Shown: positions 1-9,248, counted from the stretch's first letter. The stretch is DNA of 64,000 nt from Lysobacterales bacterium 66-474 (GCA_001899805.1 MKWP01000014.1:434001-498000), one strand, 5' to 3'. Program-made: numbers and translations. Notes: a model not told the origin generated them from the letters alone.

Positions 1-923
1 GCGACCACGGCAAGGCCAGGCTCGGGCAGCGACTGCACGTGCGCGAACACGGCGAGCGCTGGTTGCAGTTCGCCTTCCAGTTCGGGATGGCGCGCTTTCA
101 CTTCGGCCATCGCATCGCGATACGAGCGGTGGTCGTGCACGACATAGCAACCCGGCCGCAGCACCGGCGTGCAGCGATCGCGCAAGTCCGCCTGGTCGAA
201 GGCTTCGGCGATCAGGTCGAACCATTGCGAGCCCGCGGCGGTGACGATCGGCTTGCGTTCGCCGAATGCGTCGGCATCGCGCAGCCTGCGCACCGTGCCG
301 ACCAGCCGCTGCGCGTAATCGCGAATGGAGTCGACGGCGTGTGCGCCGCCGATCAGGCCTTCGTAGCCTTCGATGCCGCACAGCGCGAGGGCAGGCGAGG
401 CAACGATCGCATCCACGAGCGTGTCGAGTCCGGAATCGTTGCGCGCCCCGCAACGGCCGCCGGGCACGCCGAGTTCGATCAGTACCTGTACGGGGAGACG
501 GCGTCGACCGAAATATTCGTCCAGCGCCGCCACGTTGGCCGCACTGTCGGCAAGGCAGTAGTAATCCGCACCGCGCTCGATCAGGCCCGCGACGATCGCC
601 ATGTTGGGCGCACCCACCAACTGGTTAGCCATCAACAGGCGTGTCGCCCCGTGCTCGAACGCCGCGGCGCACTGGACGGCGTTCGCCAGCGTGATGCCCC
701 ACGCGCCCGCGTCGAGCTGGCGCCGGAACAATGCGGGCGTCATCGTGGTCTTGCCGTGCGGCGCGAGTTTCGCGCCATGGGCGTCGGCGAAACATTGCAT
801 CCAGGCGATGTTGTGCGCCAACGGCGTGTCGAAGATCACCACCGCGGGCAGGCTCACGTCTTCGAGCAGCGAACGGCCGTCGATGGGCGTGCCTTTCTCA
901 AGCTGGTGCGGCTTGCGGGTCAT
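1..923 (-). CDS. DSD1-family PLP-dependent amino-acid deaminase/aldolase (3' part cut off)
   Basis: The minus-strand frame starts with ATG at 923 and stays open to the left edge, so about 307 codons are visible and the C-terminus is missing. The N-terminal half has the alanine-racemase-type TIM-barrel features of the DSD1 / D-threonine aldolase family: the HGKT motif near residue 50, whose lysine should bind pyridoxal phosphate, then a run resembling WGITLANAVQ, and GIEGYEG further on. Family members cleave or deaminate D-hydroxy amino acids such as D-serine or D-threonine, with a C-terminal metal site that would lie outside the window. Exact substrate cannot be told. The gene is divergent from the exported ligase gene. 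Family call is firm; substrate is open. Confidence 0.85.
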   Translation of the reverse strand, partial: MTRKPHQLEKGTPIDGRSLLEDVSLPAVVIFDTPLAHNIAWMQCFADAHGAKLAPHGKTTMTPALFRRQLDAGAWGITLANAVQCAAAFEHGATRLLMANQLVGAPNMAIVAGLIERGADYYCLADSAANVAALDEYFGRRRLPVQVLIELGVPGGRCGARNDSGLDTLVDAIVASPALALCGIEGYEGLIGGAHAVDSIRDYAQRLVGTVRRLRDADAFGERKPIVTAAGSQWFDLIAEAFDQADLRDRCTPVLRPGCYVVHDHRSYRDAMAEVKARHPELEGELQPALAVFAHVQSLPEPGLAVV

Positions 924-1100
924 GGGGTCGTCCGGATCGTCGGTGCGATTGTGGCATTGCCGCCCGGGTCGCGGCCACCGGGGTCAGGAATCGCCTACAC
1001 GTTTTTCGGAAAAAGGATGTCCCATGCAGGACCTGCAACCGGTGGCATGGTTCGGCGTGAAGCACGAGACTCCGTGTTTTCGATGTTCGGGGAGACGACC

Positions 1101-2000
1101 ATGCGACCGATGCGATGGGTCATGCTGGCCATTGTTGCGTGGGGTTTGGCGTTGGCGGCCCCGGCGCGAGCCGCCACGCCGCCGCCGGTCGAGCTGGTCG
1201 ACGTCTACCACGGCGGAGTCGACCTGTCCCGTTACTGGGTCAGCGAGAAATTCGACGGCGTGCGCGGTTACTGGAACGGACACCAGTTGTTGACACGTGG
1301 CGGCGCCGTCGTGCACGTGCCCGCGTGGTTCACGAAGGGCTGGCCGAAGACGCCCATGGATGGCGAGCTGTGGGTCGGCTACGGAAAGTTCTCGCGCGCT
1401 TCCGCGATCGTGCGCACGGCGGATTCCAGCGATCCGGCGTGGCGCGAAGTGACCTATCGGGTGTTCGACCTGCCGGCGCACGGAGGCGATTTCGATGCGC
1501 GGGTGCCGGCCATTCGGAGCACGGTCGCCGCCATCGGCGATCCCTGGGTCGTGGCGATCCGGCAGTTCCACGTCGCCAACGAAGCGCAGCTCCATGCCGA
1601 GCTCGAGCGCGTGGTGGACAAGGGCGGGGAAGGCCTGGTGTTGCATCGCGGCGACACGCCATACCGAATGGGGCGTGGCGTCGGCCTGCTCAAGCTGAAA
1701 CCCTACGAAGACGCCGAAGCGCCGGTGGTCGCGATCCGTCCTGGCCAGGGCCGGCTCGAGGGCAAGATGGGGTCGATCGAGGTGCGCACCCAGGATGGTC
1801 GCCGCTTCTCGATCGGCTCGGGGTTCTCCGATGACGATCGCGCCGACCCGCCACCCGTCGGATCGTGGGTGACCTATCGGTTCAACGGTTTGACGGCCGG
1901 CGGGTTGCCGCGCTTTGCACGCTTCCTGCGCAGGCGTCCGGACGGCCCGCCACCCGAACCCGTCGCGCCCCGGGACGTGGTGCATCCGGTGCAGCGCTGA
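1101..2000 (+). CDS. Exported ATP-dependent DNA ligase (Lig E type)
   Basis: This 299-residue protein opens with a signal peptide (hydrophobic core about residues 7-20, cleavage after ARA near 24), so it should act in the periplasm. The nucleotidyl-transferase motif KFDG at residues 50-53 supplies the lysine that takes AMP; later motifs are MDGELW near 84, KGGEGLVLH near 175 and LLKLKPY near 195, followed by a short OB-fold-like end. This minimal core is typical of the Lig E group, single-domain ligases with signal peptides known in proteobacteria and proposed to seal nicks in extracellular or incoming DNA. Start at 1101 is chosen because GGGGAG lies five bases upstream and the signal peptide begins there; the open frame extends further upstream without meaning. 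A comEC gene lies at the right end of the window. Confidence 0.88.
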   Translation: MRPMRWVMLAIVAWGLALAAPARAATPPPVELVDVYHGGVDLSRYWVSEKFDGVRGYWNGHQLLTRGGAVVHVPAWFTKGWPKTPMDGELWVGYGKFSRASAIVRTADSSDPAWREVTYRVFDLPAHGGDFDARVPAIRSTVAAIGDPWVVAIRQFHVANEAQLHAELERVVDKGGEGLVLHRGDTPYRMGRGVGLLKLKPYEDAEAPVVAIRPGQGRLEGKMGSIEVRTQDGRRFSIGSGFSDDDRADPPPVGSWVTYRFNGLTAGGLPRFARFLRRRPDGPPPEPVAPRDVVHPVQR

Positions 2001-2032
2001 GCCACGGGATCGCATTCATCCTTGCGCGCCGA

Positions 2033-2470
2033 TCAGGCGCCGTGTGAGCGCGTCCATTGCATGATGTTGGAAGTGTTCATCGCACCGGCCTGGCGTGCGA
2101 CTTCATGTCCGTCCCGGAACAATGCCAGGGTGGGAATACTGCGGATGTTGTAACGCGCGCCGAGGTTCTGTTCGGCGTCGGTGTCGACCTTGAGCAGTCG
2201 CATCCGTGGTTCCAGTTGCGACGCGGCCTGCGCGTAGTGCGGCGCCATCATCTTGCAGGGACCGCACCACGGCGCCCAGAAATCCACCAGCACCGGGATG
2301 CCGTTGCGGCCGAGGTGCTTGTCGAAGGCGGCCTCGTTCACCTCCACCGGCTTGCCTTCGAACAATGGCCGATGACACTTGCCGCAGGTGGGCGAGGCGC
2401 CGAGGCGTTCGGCCGGCACGCGGTTCACGGCCTGGCAGTGCGGGCAAACGATGTGCAGGGGTTCGCTCAT
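2033..2470 (-). CDS. trxC: Thioredoxin 2 with N-terminal zinc ribbon
   Basis: The 145-residue product has an N-terminal zinc ribbon with two CxxC pairs (Cys9/Cys12 and Cys29/Cys32) followed by a thioredoxin fold with active site WCGPC at residues 68-72. This two-part build and length are those of TrxC, a cytosolic disulfide reductase that in other gammaproteobacteria responds to oxidative stress and heat. The conserved cis-proline loop SIPT is present near residue 119. It runs opposite the downstream ABC operon, from which it is separated by about 220 bases. No OxyR site could be recognised by eye. Confidence 0.95.
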   Translation of the reverse strand: MSEPLHIVCPHCQAVNRVPAERLGASPTCGKCHRPLFEGKPVEVNEAAFDKHLGRNGIPVLVDFWAPWCGPCKMMAPHYAQAASQLEPRMRLLKVDTDAEQNLGARYNIRSIPTLALFRDGHEVARQAGAMNTSNIMQWTRSHGA

Positions 2471-2656
2471 GGCGCAACCTTCAACGGTTCGACGGCCGCG
2501 GTTCGGGTCTGCGGTCGATATGGGGATGGCCGTTGCGGAACCAAAGCGGTTCCGCCAGCCGCGCGCGAAACCCCGGTGCGGCCGCGAATCCCGCATTGGT
2601 CTGGCCGACTGCGGCGTTGCGCGCCGTTTCGCGCGGAGTCGGCGTTTCGCGCCCTG

Positions 2657-2662
2657 TATGAT
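2657..2662 (+). promoter_or_regulatory. Candidate -10 box of the ABC exporter operon
   Basis: TATGAT lies 27 bases before the ATG at 2690. It matches the sigma-70 -10 consensus at five of six positions, but no good -35 hexamer is visible 16-18 bases upstream, so the call is tentative. Confidence 0.35.
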
Positions 2663-2689
2663 GCGGCCTTTCCCGAGTGGCGCCCGCCC

Positions 2690-3598
2690 ATGCCGAACGC
2701 GATTTCCGTCGAAGCCGCGAGCAAGCACTTCGGCACGCACACGGCCGTCGACCGGCTGACACTGGAAGTGCCGAGCGGGAGCATTTACGGATTCCTCGGT
2801 CGCAACGGTGCCGGCAAGACCACCACGTTGCGCATGATCACCGGCATCCTGGATCCCGACGAAGGCCGCGTGTCGGTGCTCGACGGCAAGTCGCCCAAAA
2901 GCGTGCGTGCGCGCACCGGTTACCTGCCCGAGGAAAACGGCCTGTACAAGGACATGCGGGTCATCGACATGGTGGCGTACTTCGGGCAATTGCGGGGACT
3001 CGACCGCCGCGAAGCCACGACGCGCGCGCAAAGCCGCCTCAGGGCCGCGGGCCTCGAGGCGTCGCTCACGGCGAAGTGCAACACGCTCTCGAAAGGCATG
3101 GCGCAGAAGGCGCAGGTGATCGGCGCGCTCCTGCACGACCCGGAACTGGTGGTGCTGGACGAACCGTTCTCCGGGCTGGACCCGGTCAACTCCGAGATGG
3201 TGCTGTCGCTGATCCGCCAGTACAAGCGTGAAGGCCGCACCGTGATTTTCTCGACCCACGTGGTCGAACACGCCGAGCAGATTTGCGATTCGATCATCAT
3301 CATCGACAACGGCCAGCGCAAGCTCGCCGGTCCGTTGGCGGAGATCAAGGCGCAAGCCGATCGCAGCGTGATCGTGGATTACGAAGGCGACGCCGGCGCG
3401 CTGCAGGAGCTGCCCGGCGTGACTGCGGCGGACGACGCCGGCCAGCACGCGGAACTCACGCTGGCGCGCGGCGCCGACACGCAAGTGTTGCTGAAGTGCC
3501 TAGTCGAGCGTGTGCGCATCCGCCGCTTCGATACCCGCGAGGCGTCGCTCAAGCAGATTTTCCTGAACGTGGTGGAGGGCGAACGTGACGCCGCGTAA
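2690..3598 (+). CDS. ABC transporter ATP-binding protein, NatA-like
   Basis: A 302-residue ABC ATPase with Walker A GRNGAGKT (37-44), a Q-loop region, the signature LSKGM rather than LSGGQ, Walker B VVLDEP and the H-loop FSTHV. The LSKGM signature and a C-terminal extra domain of about 80 residues are common in NatA-type sodium/drug exporter ATPases. It overlaps the permease gene by 14 bases, so the two are translated together. It should drive an ATP-powered exporter in the inner membrane; the substrate (sodium, a drug or a lipid) cannot be read from sequence. The start has no strong ribosome site but gives the usual N-terminus for the family. Confidence 0.9.
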   Translation: MPNAISVEAASKHFGTHTAVDRLTLEVPSGSIYGFLGRNGAGKTTTLRMITGILDPDEGRVSVLDGKSPKSVRARTGYLPEENGLYKDMRVIDMVAYFGQLRGLDRREATTRAQSRLRAAGLEASLTAKCNTLSKGMAQKAQVIGALLHDPELVVLDEPFSGLDPVNSEMVLSLIRQYKREGRTVIFSTHVVEHAEQICDSIIIIDNGQRKLAGPLAEIKAQADRSVIVDYEGDAGALQELPGVTAADDAGQHAELTLARGADTQVLLKCLVERVRIRRFDTREASLKQIFLNVVEGERDAA

Positions 3599-5120
3599 TG
3601 TCTGGCTGGTGGCGCAGCGCGACTACGTCGCCTACGTGATGCGCCGCCGATTCTGGGTGAGCCTGTTGCTGTCGCCGGCGATCCTGCTGGCGGTGATGCT
3701 GGTGCCGGCGATGATCCAGCACTACAGCTCCGCGCGCCGCTTCGCGGTGGTGGACCATTCCGGCTGGCTGCTGCCGGCGGTCGAACGACGCATCGCCGCG
3801 GGCGATTATTCGCGGCTTCTCGACCTCGCCGCGCGCACGCCGCCGGCGGCGGCGCGGAACCTGCCGCCGGCGCTCGCGGACATCGCACCGGACGCAGCCA
3901 GGCTCGCTCGACAGGACCGCGAGGCCCTGGCGCAAGCGCTGGTGGATGGATCGCCCGCACCCGCCGCGCCGGCGGCCGCGGCGATCTGGCGGCAGCGTGC
4001 GGCGCTGTCGCAGTGGTATGCGGGGCTCACGCCGGAAGCCGCGGCCGGCGTGGACCGCGGGCTTTCGATCGCGCGCTATCAGTTGGTGAAGCAGTCGCAG
4101 GATTCGCTGCGCGATGCCGTCGTGCAGGGTGACGTGTCGGGCTATTTCATCCTGCCGGCCGATCCGCTGGCCGCGAACGCGCCATTCGTGTACGCCTCGC
4201 ACAACCTCACCGATACCGATTTGCGCGACTGGTTCGGCGCCCGGGTTTCGGCGGCGGTGCAGGCGCGCCGAGCGGCGCAGGCCGGACTGTCCGCGGGGCA
4301 GGCCAAGCTGATCGGCCAGGCGGTGGATTTCGACAATCAACTGGTCACCAGGCAAGGCGCGAAGACCGCGACCGCGGCCGAGCAGGCGGCGCAATGGCTG
4401 CCGGTGGGTTACGTGTACCTGCTGTTCATCGCGATCATGCAGATCGCGCAGTTGCTGATGCTGTCCACCATCGAGGAAAAATCCAACCGCATCGCCGAAA
4501 CACTGCTGGCCGCGATCCAGCCTTCCGACATCATGGCCGGCAAGACCCTCGGCGTCGCCTGCGTGGGCGTCACGCTGGTGGGCGGGTGGCTGGTGCTGAT
4601 CCTCGGCCTGCTGGCGGTGTTCGGCAGCATGTTCCATTTGGGCGGTTTCGTGTCCGCGATCCTCGCCGGGGTCAGCGCGTGGGACATCGGATGGTTCCTG
4701 GTTTATTTCGTGCTCGGCTTCCTGCTGTACGCCGCGGTCACCGGCGCGATCGGCGCCGCGGTCAACAACATCCGCGAAGCCCAGCCTTACATGACGCCGG
4801 TGACCTTGTTCATGGTCATTCCGCTGATGATCATGGTGCCGGTGGCGCGGGATCCCACCGCGACGTGGGCGCGCGTGCTGTCCTACATCCCGCCGCTGAC
4901 GCCGTTCCTGATGATGAGCCGCGCCGGCGCGCCGCCGCCCTTGGTCGATTACGTCGCGACCACCGCGTTGTTGCTGGTGACGGTCGTCGTCGCGTTGTAC
5001 CTGTCCGGGCGCGTGTTCCAGCGCGGCCTGTTGAACACCGGCGCGCCGCCGAAGTTCAGGGAGATGCTGGCATGGGCGCGCGAATCCAAAACGGGCGAGC
5101 TGCAGCCGCCGGTCAATTGA
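3585..5120 (+). CDS. ABC-2 type permease, NatB-like
   Basis: A 511-residue membrane protein starting with GTG inside the end of the ATPase gene. It has one membrane segment near residues 25-45, a long periplasmic loop of roughly 220 residues rich in Ala and Arg, then about five more membrane segments in the C-terminal half, the NatB/ABC-2 permease layout. The segment EEKSNRIAETLLA after the second membrane helix is the conserved coupling motif of this family. It should form a homodimeric channel with the upstream ATPase. Its 3' end overlaps the 3' end of motB on the opposite strand by 8 bases. Confidence 0.9.
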   Translation: MTPRNVWLVAQRDYVAYVMRRRFWVSLLLSPAILLAVMLVPAMIQHYSSARRFAVVDHSGWLLPAVERRIAAGDYSRLLDLAARTPPAAARNLPPALADIAPDAARLARQDREALAQALVDGSPAPAAPAAAAIWRQRAALSQWYAGLTPEAAAGVDRGLSIARYQLVKQSQDSLRDAVVQGDVSGYFILPADPLAANAPFVYASHNLTDTDLRDWFGARVSAAVQARRAAQAGLSAGQAKLIGQAVDFDNQLVTRQGAKTATAAEQAAQWLPVGYVYLLFIAIMQIAQLLMLSTIEEKSNRIAETLLAAIQPSDIMAGKTLGVACVGVTLVGGWLVLILGLLAVFGSMFHLGGFVSAILAGVSAWDIGWFLVYFVLGFLLYAAVTGAIGAAVNNIREAQPYMTPVTLFMVIPLMIMVPVARDPTATWARVLSYIPPLTPFLMMSRAGAPPPLVDYVATTALLLVTVVVALYLSGRVFQRGLLNTGAPPKFREMLAWARESKTGELQPPVN

Positions 5121-6126
5121 CCGCGTCCATCGTTTTCCGGGGCGCCACCGCCGCGGTTGGTCGGCCCGCGGGCGGCGCCTGCGGAACGTCGACGACATCC
5201 TTCGACAACGCCGCCGCTTCGGCTTCCCTGGTCATCACGATGATGCTGATGCGCCGGTTGATCGGATTGCCGGGATTGGTCTTGTCCAGCGGCACCGTGG
5301 CGGCGAGGCCGAGCACGCGGATGACCTTGTCGTCGTTGAGGCCGCCCGCCAGCAGCGCGCGGCGCGCGGCGTTGGCGCGATCGGTGGACAGTTCCCAGTT
5401 GCTGTAGTTGTGTTCGGTGATGTAGGGCGCATCGTCGGTGTGGCCGGTGATGCTGATGTGGTTGGGCACGGAGTTGATGAACCTGGCCAGCTCGCCGAGG
5501 ATCGCGCGCGTGTAATCCTTCAATTGCGCACTGCCGAGGTCGAACATCGGACGGTTGAGCTTGTCCACGATCTGGATGCGCAGGCCCTCGGGCGTGATGT
5601 CCAGCAACAGTTGATCCTTGAACGGCGCCAGCGCCTGGCTTTTCTGGATCGCCGCGTTCAATTGGTCCTTCAATTCCTCCAGGCGCTTCTTGTCCAGTTC
5701 GCGCGCGCGTTTCTCGACGTCGTCCTGCGGCGTCGCCCGCTCGGGATCGCGCTTGCGCTGGTCCATTTCCTCCTTCGATGCGGCACCGGGCGGGCCGTTG
5801 TGGCGGTCGTTGCCGGGGCCGTGCGACAGGTCCATCGCGCCCCCCAGCTTGATCATGGAATCGCTGGCGCCGCCGGGACCATCCTTGCCGGGCGGGGCGA
5901 CCGTGGCGGTGCCCGGAGTCGCGCTCGGATTGCGGAAGTATTCCGCGATCGCCGCCTTCTGTTCGCGCGTGCCCACGCCGATGATCCACATCACCAGGAA
6001 GAACGCCATCATCGCGGTCACGAAGTCGGCGTACGCGACCTTCCACGCGCCGCCATGGTGGCCGTGGGAAGTGCGCTTCACGCGCTTGATGATCACCAGC
6101 GCGGAAGTCTTGTCGCCGCCGTTCAT
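5113..6126 (-). CDS. motB: Flagellar stator protein MotB
   Basis: The 337-residue protein has a short cytoplasmic N-terminus, a single membrane helix around residues 33-52 carrying the proton-binding aspartate (Asp34 in YADFVTAMMAFF), a plug/linker region of low complexity, and a C-terminal OmpA-like peptidoglycan-binding domain with TGHTDD and the NRRISI end motif. MotB anchors the MotA ring to peptidoglycan and carries protons through the stator. It overlaps motA by four bases (ATGA), a translational coupling typical of motAB. The N-terminus (ALVIIKRVKR) is characteristic of the MotB family. Confidence 0.97.
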   Translation of the reverse strand: MNGGDKTSALVIIKRVKRTSHGHHGGAWKVAYADFVTAMMAFFLVMWIIGVGTREQKAAIAEYFRNPSATPGTATVAPPGKDGPGGASDSMIKLGGAMDLSHGPGNDRHNGPPGAASKEEMDQRKRDPERATPQDDVEKRARELDKKRLEELKDQLNAAIQKSQALAPFKDQLLLDITPEGLRIQIVDKLNRPMFDLGSAQLKDYTRAILGELARFINSVPNHISITGHTDDAPYITEHNYSNWELSTDRANAARRALLAGGLNDDKVIRVLGLAATVPLDKTNPGNPINRRISIIVMTREAEAAALSKDVVDVPQAPPAGRPTAAVAPRKTMDAVN

Positions 6127-6992
6127 GCACCGGCTCCGGCGCGCTCGCCCTTGAGGTGTTCCTCCAGGTCCAGGAAGGTCGGGCGTGCGTGCGCCGACAG
6201 TACCTTGCGCGCGAATTCCACCGCGACCTTGGGGTTGTAGCCGCGTAGGCTGGCCAGCAGCGCCACCTTGACGCATTCGAAAGCCTTGCCGTCCTCGCGC
6301 ACGCGCGCTTCCATGGCCGCCGCCAGCGGCCCGATGAAGCCGTAGCACAACAGGATGCCGAGGAAGGTGCCGACCAGTGCGCCGGCGATGTGCGCGCCAA
6401 TTTCCGAGGTATCGCCGCTGAGGTTGGACATGGTGGTGACGATGCCCAGCACCGCCGCGACGATGCCGAAGCCGGGCAGGGCATCGGCCATCTTCGCCAC
6501 CGCCTGCGCCGGCGCTTCCGCTTCGGCGTGGTGGTTTTCCACTTCGGCATCGAGCAGGGCTTCCAACTCGTGCGGCTCCATGTTGCCGCCGATGATCAGG
6601 CGCAGGCAGTCAGTGATGAACTCGACCAGATAATGCTCGCGCATCAACCGCGGGTAGGCGGAAAACACCGGGCTCGCCTGCGGGTCCTCGATGTGTTTCT
6701 CCAGGCCCAGCAGGCCGCCCTTGCGCATCACCGCGAAGATGTCGTACAGCAGCGACAGCAGGTCGACGTAATCCTGCTTGCGGTAGTTCGGCCCTTTCGC
6801 GAGGGCCAGCATCTCGCGGAGGGCGGACTTCACCACCTTGGACGAATTGGCCGTGAGGAACGCGCCGATCGCGCCACCGAAGATGATCAGCACCTCGTAG
6901 GGCTGCCAGAGCGCCAAAAGGTGCCCGTGCGCCAACACGTAGCCGCCCAGCACGCACACCAGCACGACCAATGTTCCGACCAAAACGAGCAT
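6123..6992 (-). CDS. motA: Flagellar stator protein MotA
   Basis: A 289-residue protein with four membrane segments (about 1-25, 33-52, 170-190 and 203-225) and the cytoplasmic loop that touches the rotor. The motif PGFGIVAAVLGIV holds the conserved stator proline, and GTFLGILLCYGFIGPL the last helix. The start at 6992 gives MLVLVGTLVVL, the usual MotA N-terminus; the open frame runs another 13 codons upstream but lacks family similarity. It is the first gene of a two-gene unit with motB. No other flagellar genes are in the window. Confidence 0.97.
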   Translation of the reverse strand: MLVLVGTLVVLVCVLGGYVLAHGHLLALWQPYEVLIIFGGAIGAFLTANSSKVVKSALREMLALAKGPNYRKQDYVDLLSLLYDIFAVMRKGGLLGLEKHIEDPQASPVFSAYPRLMREHYLVEFITDCLRLIIGGNMEPHELEALLDAEVENHHAEAEAPAQAVAKMADALPGFGIVAAVLGIVTTMSNLSGDTSEIGAHIAGALVGTFLGILLCYGFIGPLAAAMEARVREDGKAFECVKVALLASLRGYNPKVAVEFARKVLSAHARPTFLDLEEHLKGERAGAGA

Positions 6993-7092
6993 GCACAACT
7001 CCGGACCGGGCGGCACGACGGCTTGCCGCATCCCTGTTTATCGGCAGTCGCGACGGAAATTGAACGCCGGATCGGGGGCTGTGGATGGCCGG

Positions 7093-7857
7093 CTACAAGC
7101 GGCCGAAGTAGACGGACACCCCGAGGCCCGCCTGCCAGTCGTCGGCCACGCCGCCGAGGCGGTGGCGAAAGCTGGCGTCGAGTTGCACGCGCGGCGTCGC
7201 CTGCCACGCCAGGCCGGCCCCCGCCATGCTTCCGCTGCCGTCGGTGGCCGAGTGCTGCCATGCGGCTTCGGCGTATACGCCGACCGAATCGTCCAATGCG
7301 CGGCCGGCGTGCAGCGCGACGAGCTGGTCGTTGCGGCCGCCGCTGCGGACCGTTTCGAGGTAGGCACCCAGCGAATCGCGCGGGGTGGCCTGCCAGTTGA
7401 ACACGGCTCCCAGCAGGTACTGGCGGTTGTCGCCGCGCAAGGCACGCGCGCCGTCGGTGAAGGTGACGTTGCCCAGCAGTCCCCAACTCAACTTGCCGGA
7501 AGCGGGCAGGGCGAATTTCAAGCCGATGCTGCTGTCGCCGCGTCCCCATGCCGTCGTCGTCGGCGTCGACAGGCGATTGTACGAACTGCCCAGGTGCAAC
7601 TCGAAGGGCCCGCCGATGCCCACCCGCAGCGAGGTGTCGGCGGTATAAAGGGATGCGCCACCAGCATGGCTCCAATCCGGCAGGCCTTGTTCCCAGGTGA
7701 CCTCGCCTGCTTGCAACACGGCCGGCGTGAAACCGAGGCCGGGGCGATCGTAGCCGGGGTTGTCGCCGGCGCGCGCCGGGGTGCCGACAATGCCGAACGC
7801 ACAAACCATGGCCATCGCCGTCGTCGTGCGTCGCAGGGATGTCCTGGGAAAGTGCAT
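7093..7857 (-). CDS. Outer-membrane beta-barrel protein, phenol-pathway transporter-like
   Basis: A 254-residue exported protein with a signal peptide ending at ARA near residue 30. The mature part is a series of alternating amphipathic strands (LRVGIGGPFELHLGSSYN, IGLKFALP, SWGLLGNVTF, YLLGAVFNWQ, VGVYAEAAWQ) and ends in an aromatic C-terminal strand (VSVYFGRL). This matches the group of barrels annotated as putative MetA-pathway/transporter proteins in proteobacteria. The strands are visible; ligand or transport role is unknown. It stands alone between motAB and a c-di-GMP-type protein. Confidence 0.75.
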   Translation of the reverse strand: MHFPRTSLRRTTTAMAMVCAFGIVGTPARAGDNPGYDRPGLGFTPAVLQAGEVTWEQGLPDWSHAGGASLYTADTSLRVGIGGPFELHLGSSYNRLSTPTTTAWGRGDSSIGLKFALPASGKLSWGLLGNVTFTDGARALRGDNRQYLLGAVFNWQATPRDSLGAYLETVRSGGRNDQLVALHAGRALDDSVGVYAEAAWQHSATDGSGSMAGAGLAWQATPRVQLDASFRHRLGGVADDWQAGLGVSVYFGRL

Positions 7858-8096
7858 GGGCGTCCCCGGCCGGTCGCGCGACTGGTGCCGCGCGTGCAGG
7901 AGAGCTTATTGGAAAAAAGAGGGGTGGATTGATGACGCGATGGCATATCCACATGCCACCGCGCCGGGCTGGCATGCGGTGTTGATATTCCATCGTGCGG
8001 CCTGCGATGGCCATGACGAGGACGCCGGACCGCGTTTGACGGGCCCTTGCGGCAAGTCCTCTTCCGGCGCACGGGAACGGATCCGGGTTGCGTGGT

Positions 8097-9248
8097 TCAG
8101 GCGATCGCGTCGGCACCCCACACGCTTTCCATGTTGACGTTCAAACCGAGTTCGGCGAGGTCGACCACCTCGACCACCGCATGTTCGGGCGAATCGTCGC
8201 GGTGACGGATCGGCGTGGCGATGCGCGCGCCGTCGTGGCTGGTGATGGAGGCGACCCGCGGCCGGTGCCCGGCCGCGCTGCGCTGGGTCACCACGGCGAC
8301 GCTGCCGCATTGCAGGCGCACGCCGGTGCCGGGCGGATATACGCCCAGCGTCTTGATGAACATCGCGGCGTGCTGCGGATTGAGTGCGGCGCCTTCGTTG
8401 AGGAACAACCACCGCAGCGCGACATTGGGCGGCATCGCGGTCCGGTACCGGCGATCGGAAACGCGCGCGCAATACACGTCGGCAAGCGACACCAGTTGCG
8501 TCGGCATGCCGATGTCGTCGCCCTTCCTGCCCGCCGGATAACCGCTGCCGTCGTGGCGCTCGTGGTGGTCGCGCACGATTTCCAGCCATGCCTCGTTGGT
8601 CACGCCGTGACCGCGCAGCATCGCCACCCCGCGTTCGCAATGGCCTTGCACCTCGACGCGCTGCGCCTGGTCCAGCCTTCCCTTCAGGGCCAGTAGCCGT
8701 TCCTGCAGTTCGAGCATGCCGATGTTCATGGTCAACGCCGCCGCCATCACCGAAACCATGGTCGGTTCGTCCATCTGCATGGCGTTGCCGGCGATGCAGC
8801 TCGCGATCGCCACGTTGACCGAATGCCGGATTGCATACGGCTCGTCGTGGCACAACAGGATGGATGCGAGCGCCACGTCGGCGTTCGCCCGGCAGGCCTT
8901 GTGCACGTCCGCGCCGATCTGCAGCAATTCGGCCGGAAAATTCTGCGGCGCCGGATTGGAAAGGAGCACCTGCAGTCGCCGTCGCGCACCCAACACCATG
9001 GCCAGCGGCGACCTTGCCGGAGCATCACGCGCCGGTGCGGCCGGCGCATAAGAGTAAGGCGACGATGCATAGCGGATCAGTGTCTCGATCTGCGCATCGC
9101 TGGTGATGGGGTGTCCGCGGCACAGCAGCAGGATGCCATTGCCGTCGCGAACGTCGCACGGCAGCGGATCGCCCACCTTGAGCCGCGAAAGCTGGACCAG
9201 ACGTTCCGACAAGCGATGTTCTCCACGCCACCATGGTGCGTTGGGCAT
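8097..9248 (-). CDS. HD-GYP domain protein with degenerate HD site
   Basis: The ATG at 9248 gives 383 residues; an in-frame TTG at 9344 would add 32. The N-terminal part (LSRLKVGDPLPCDV) resembles the DUF3391-type domain found before HD-GYP domains. In the HD-GYP domain the GYP half is well kept (HHERHDGSGYPAG, then LADVYCARVSDRRYR), but the place of the metal-binding HD pair reads AALTMNIGM where active members have a leucine-rich HDIGK motif, so both His and Asp are lost. HD-GYP enzymes hydrolyse c-di-GMP; this one is probably inactive and may bind the nucleotide or partners. No ribosome site settles the start. Confidence 0.85.
   Translation of the reverse strand: MPNAPWWRGEHRLSERLVQLSRLKVGDPLPCDVRDGNGILLLCRGHPITSDAQIETLIRYASSPYSYAPAAPARDAPARSPLAMVLGARRRLQVLLSNPAPQNFPAELLQIGADVHKACRANADVALASILLCHDEPYAIRHSVNVAIASCIAGNAMQMDEPTMVSVMAAALTMNIGMLELQERLLALKGRLDQAQRVEVQGHCERGVAMLRGHGVTNEAWLEIVRDHHERHDGSGYPAGRKGDDIGMPTQLVSLADVYCARVSDRRYRTAMPPNVALRWLFLNEGAALNPQHAAMFIKTLGVYPPGTGVRLQCGSVAVVTQRSAAGHRPRVASITSHDGARIATPIRHRDDSPEHAVVEVVDLAELGLNVNMESVWGADAIA

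Noticed and set aside
39-1100. A long open frame on the plus strand that joins to the DNA ligase gene
   Set aside because: It is the antisense of the DSD1-family gene. The ligase has its own start with ribosome site and signal peptide at 1101.
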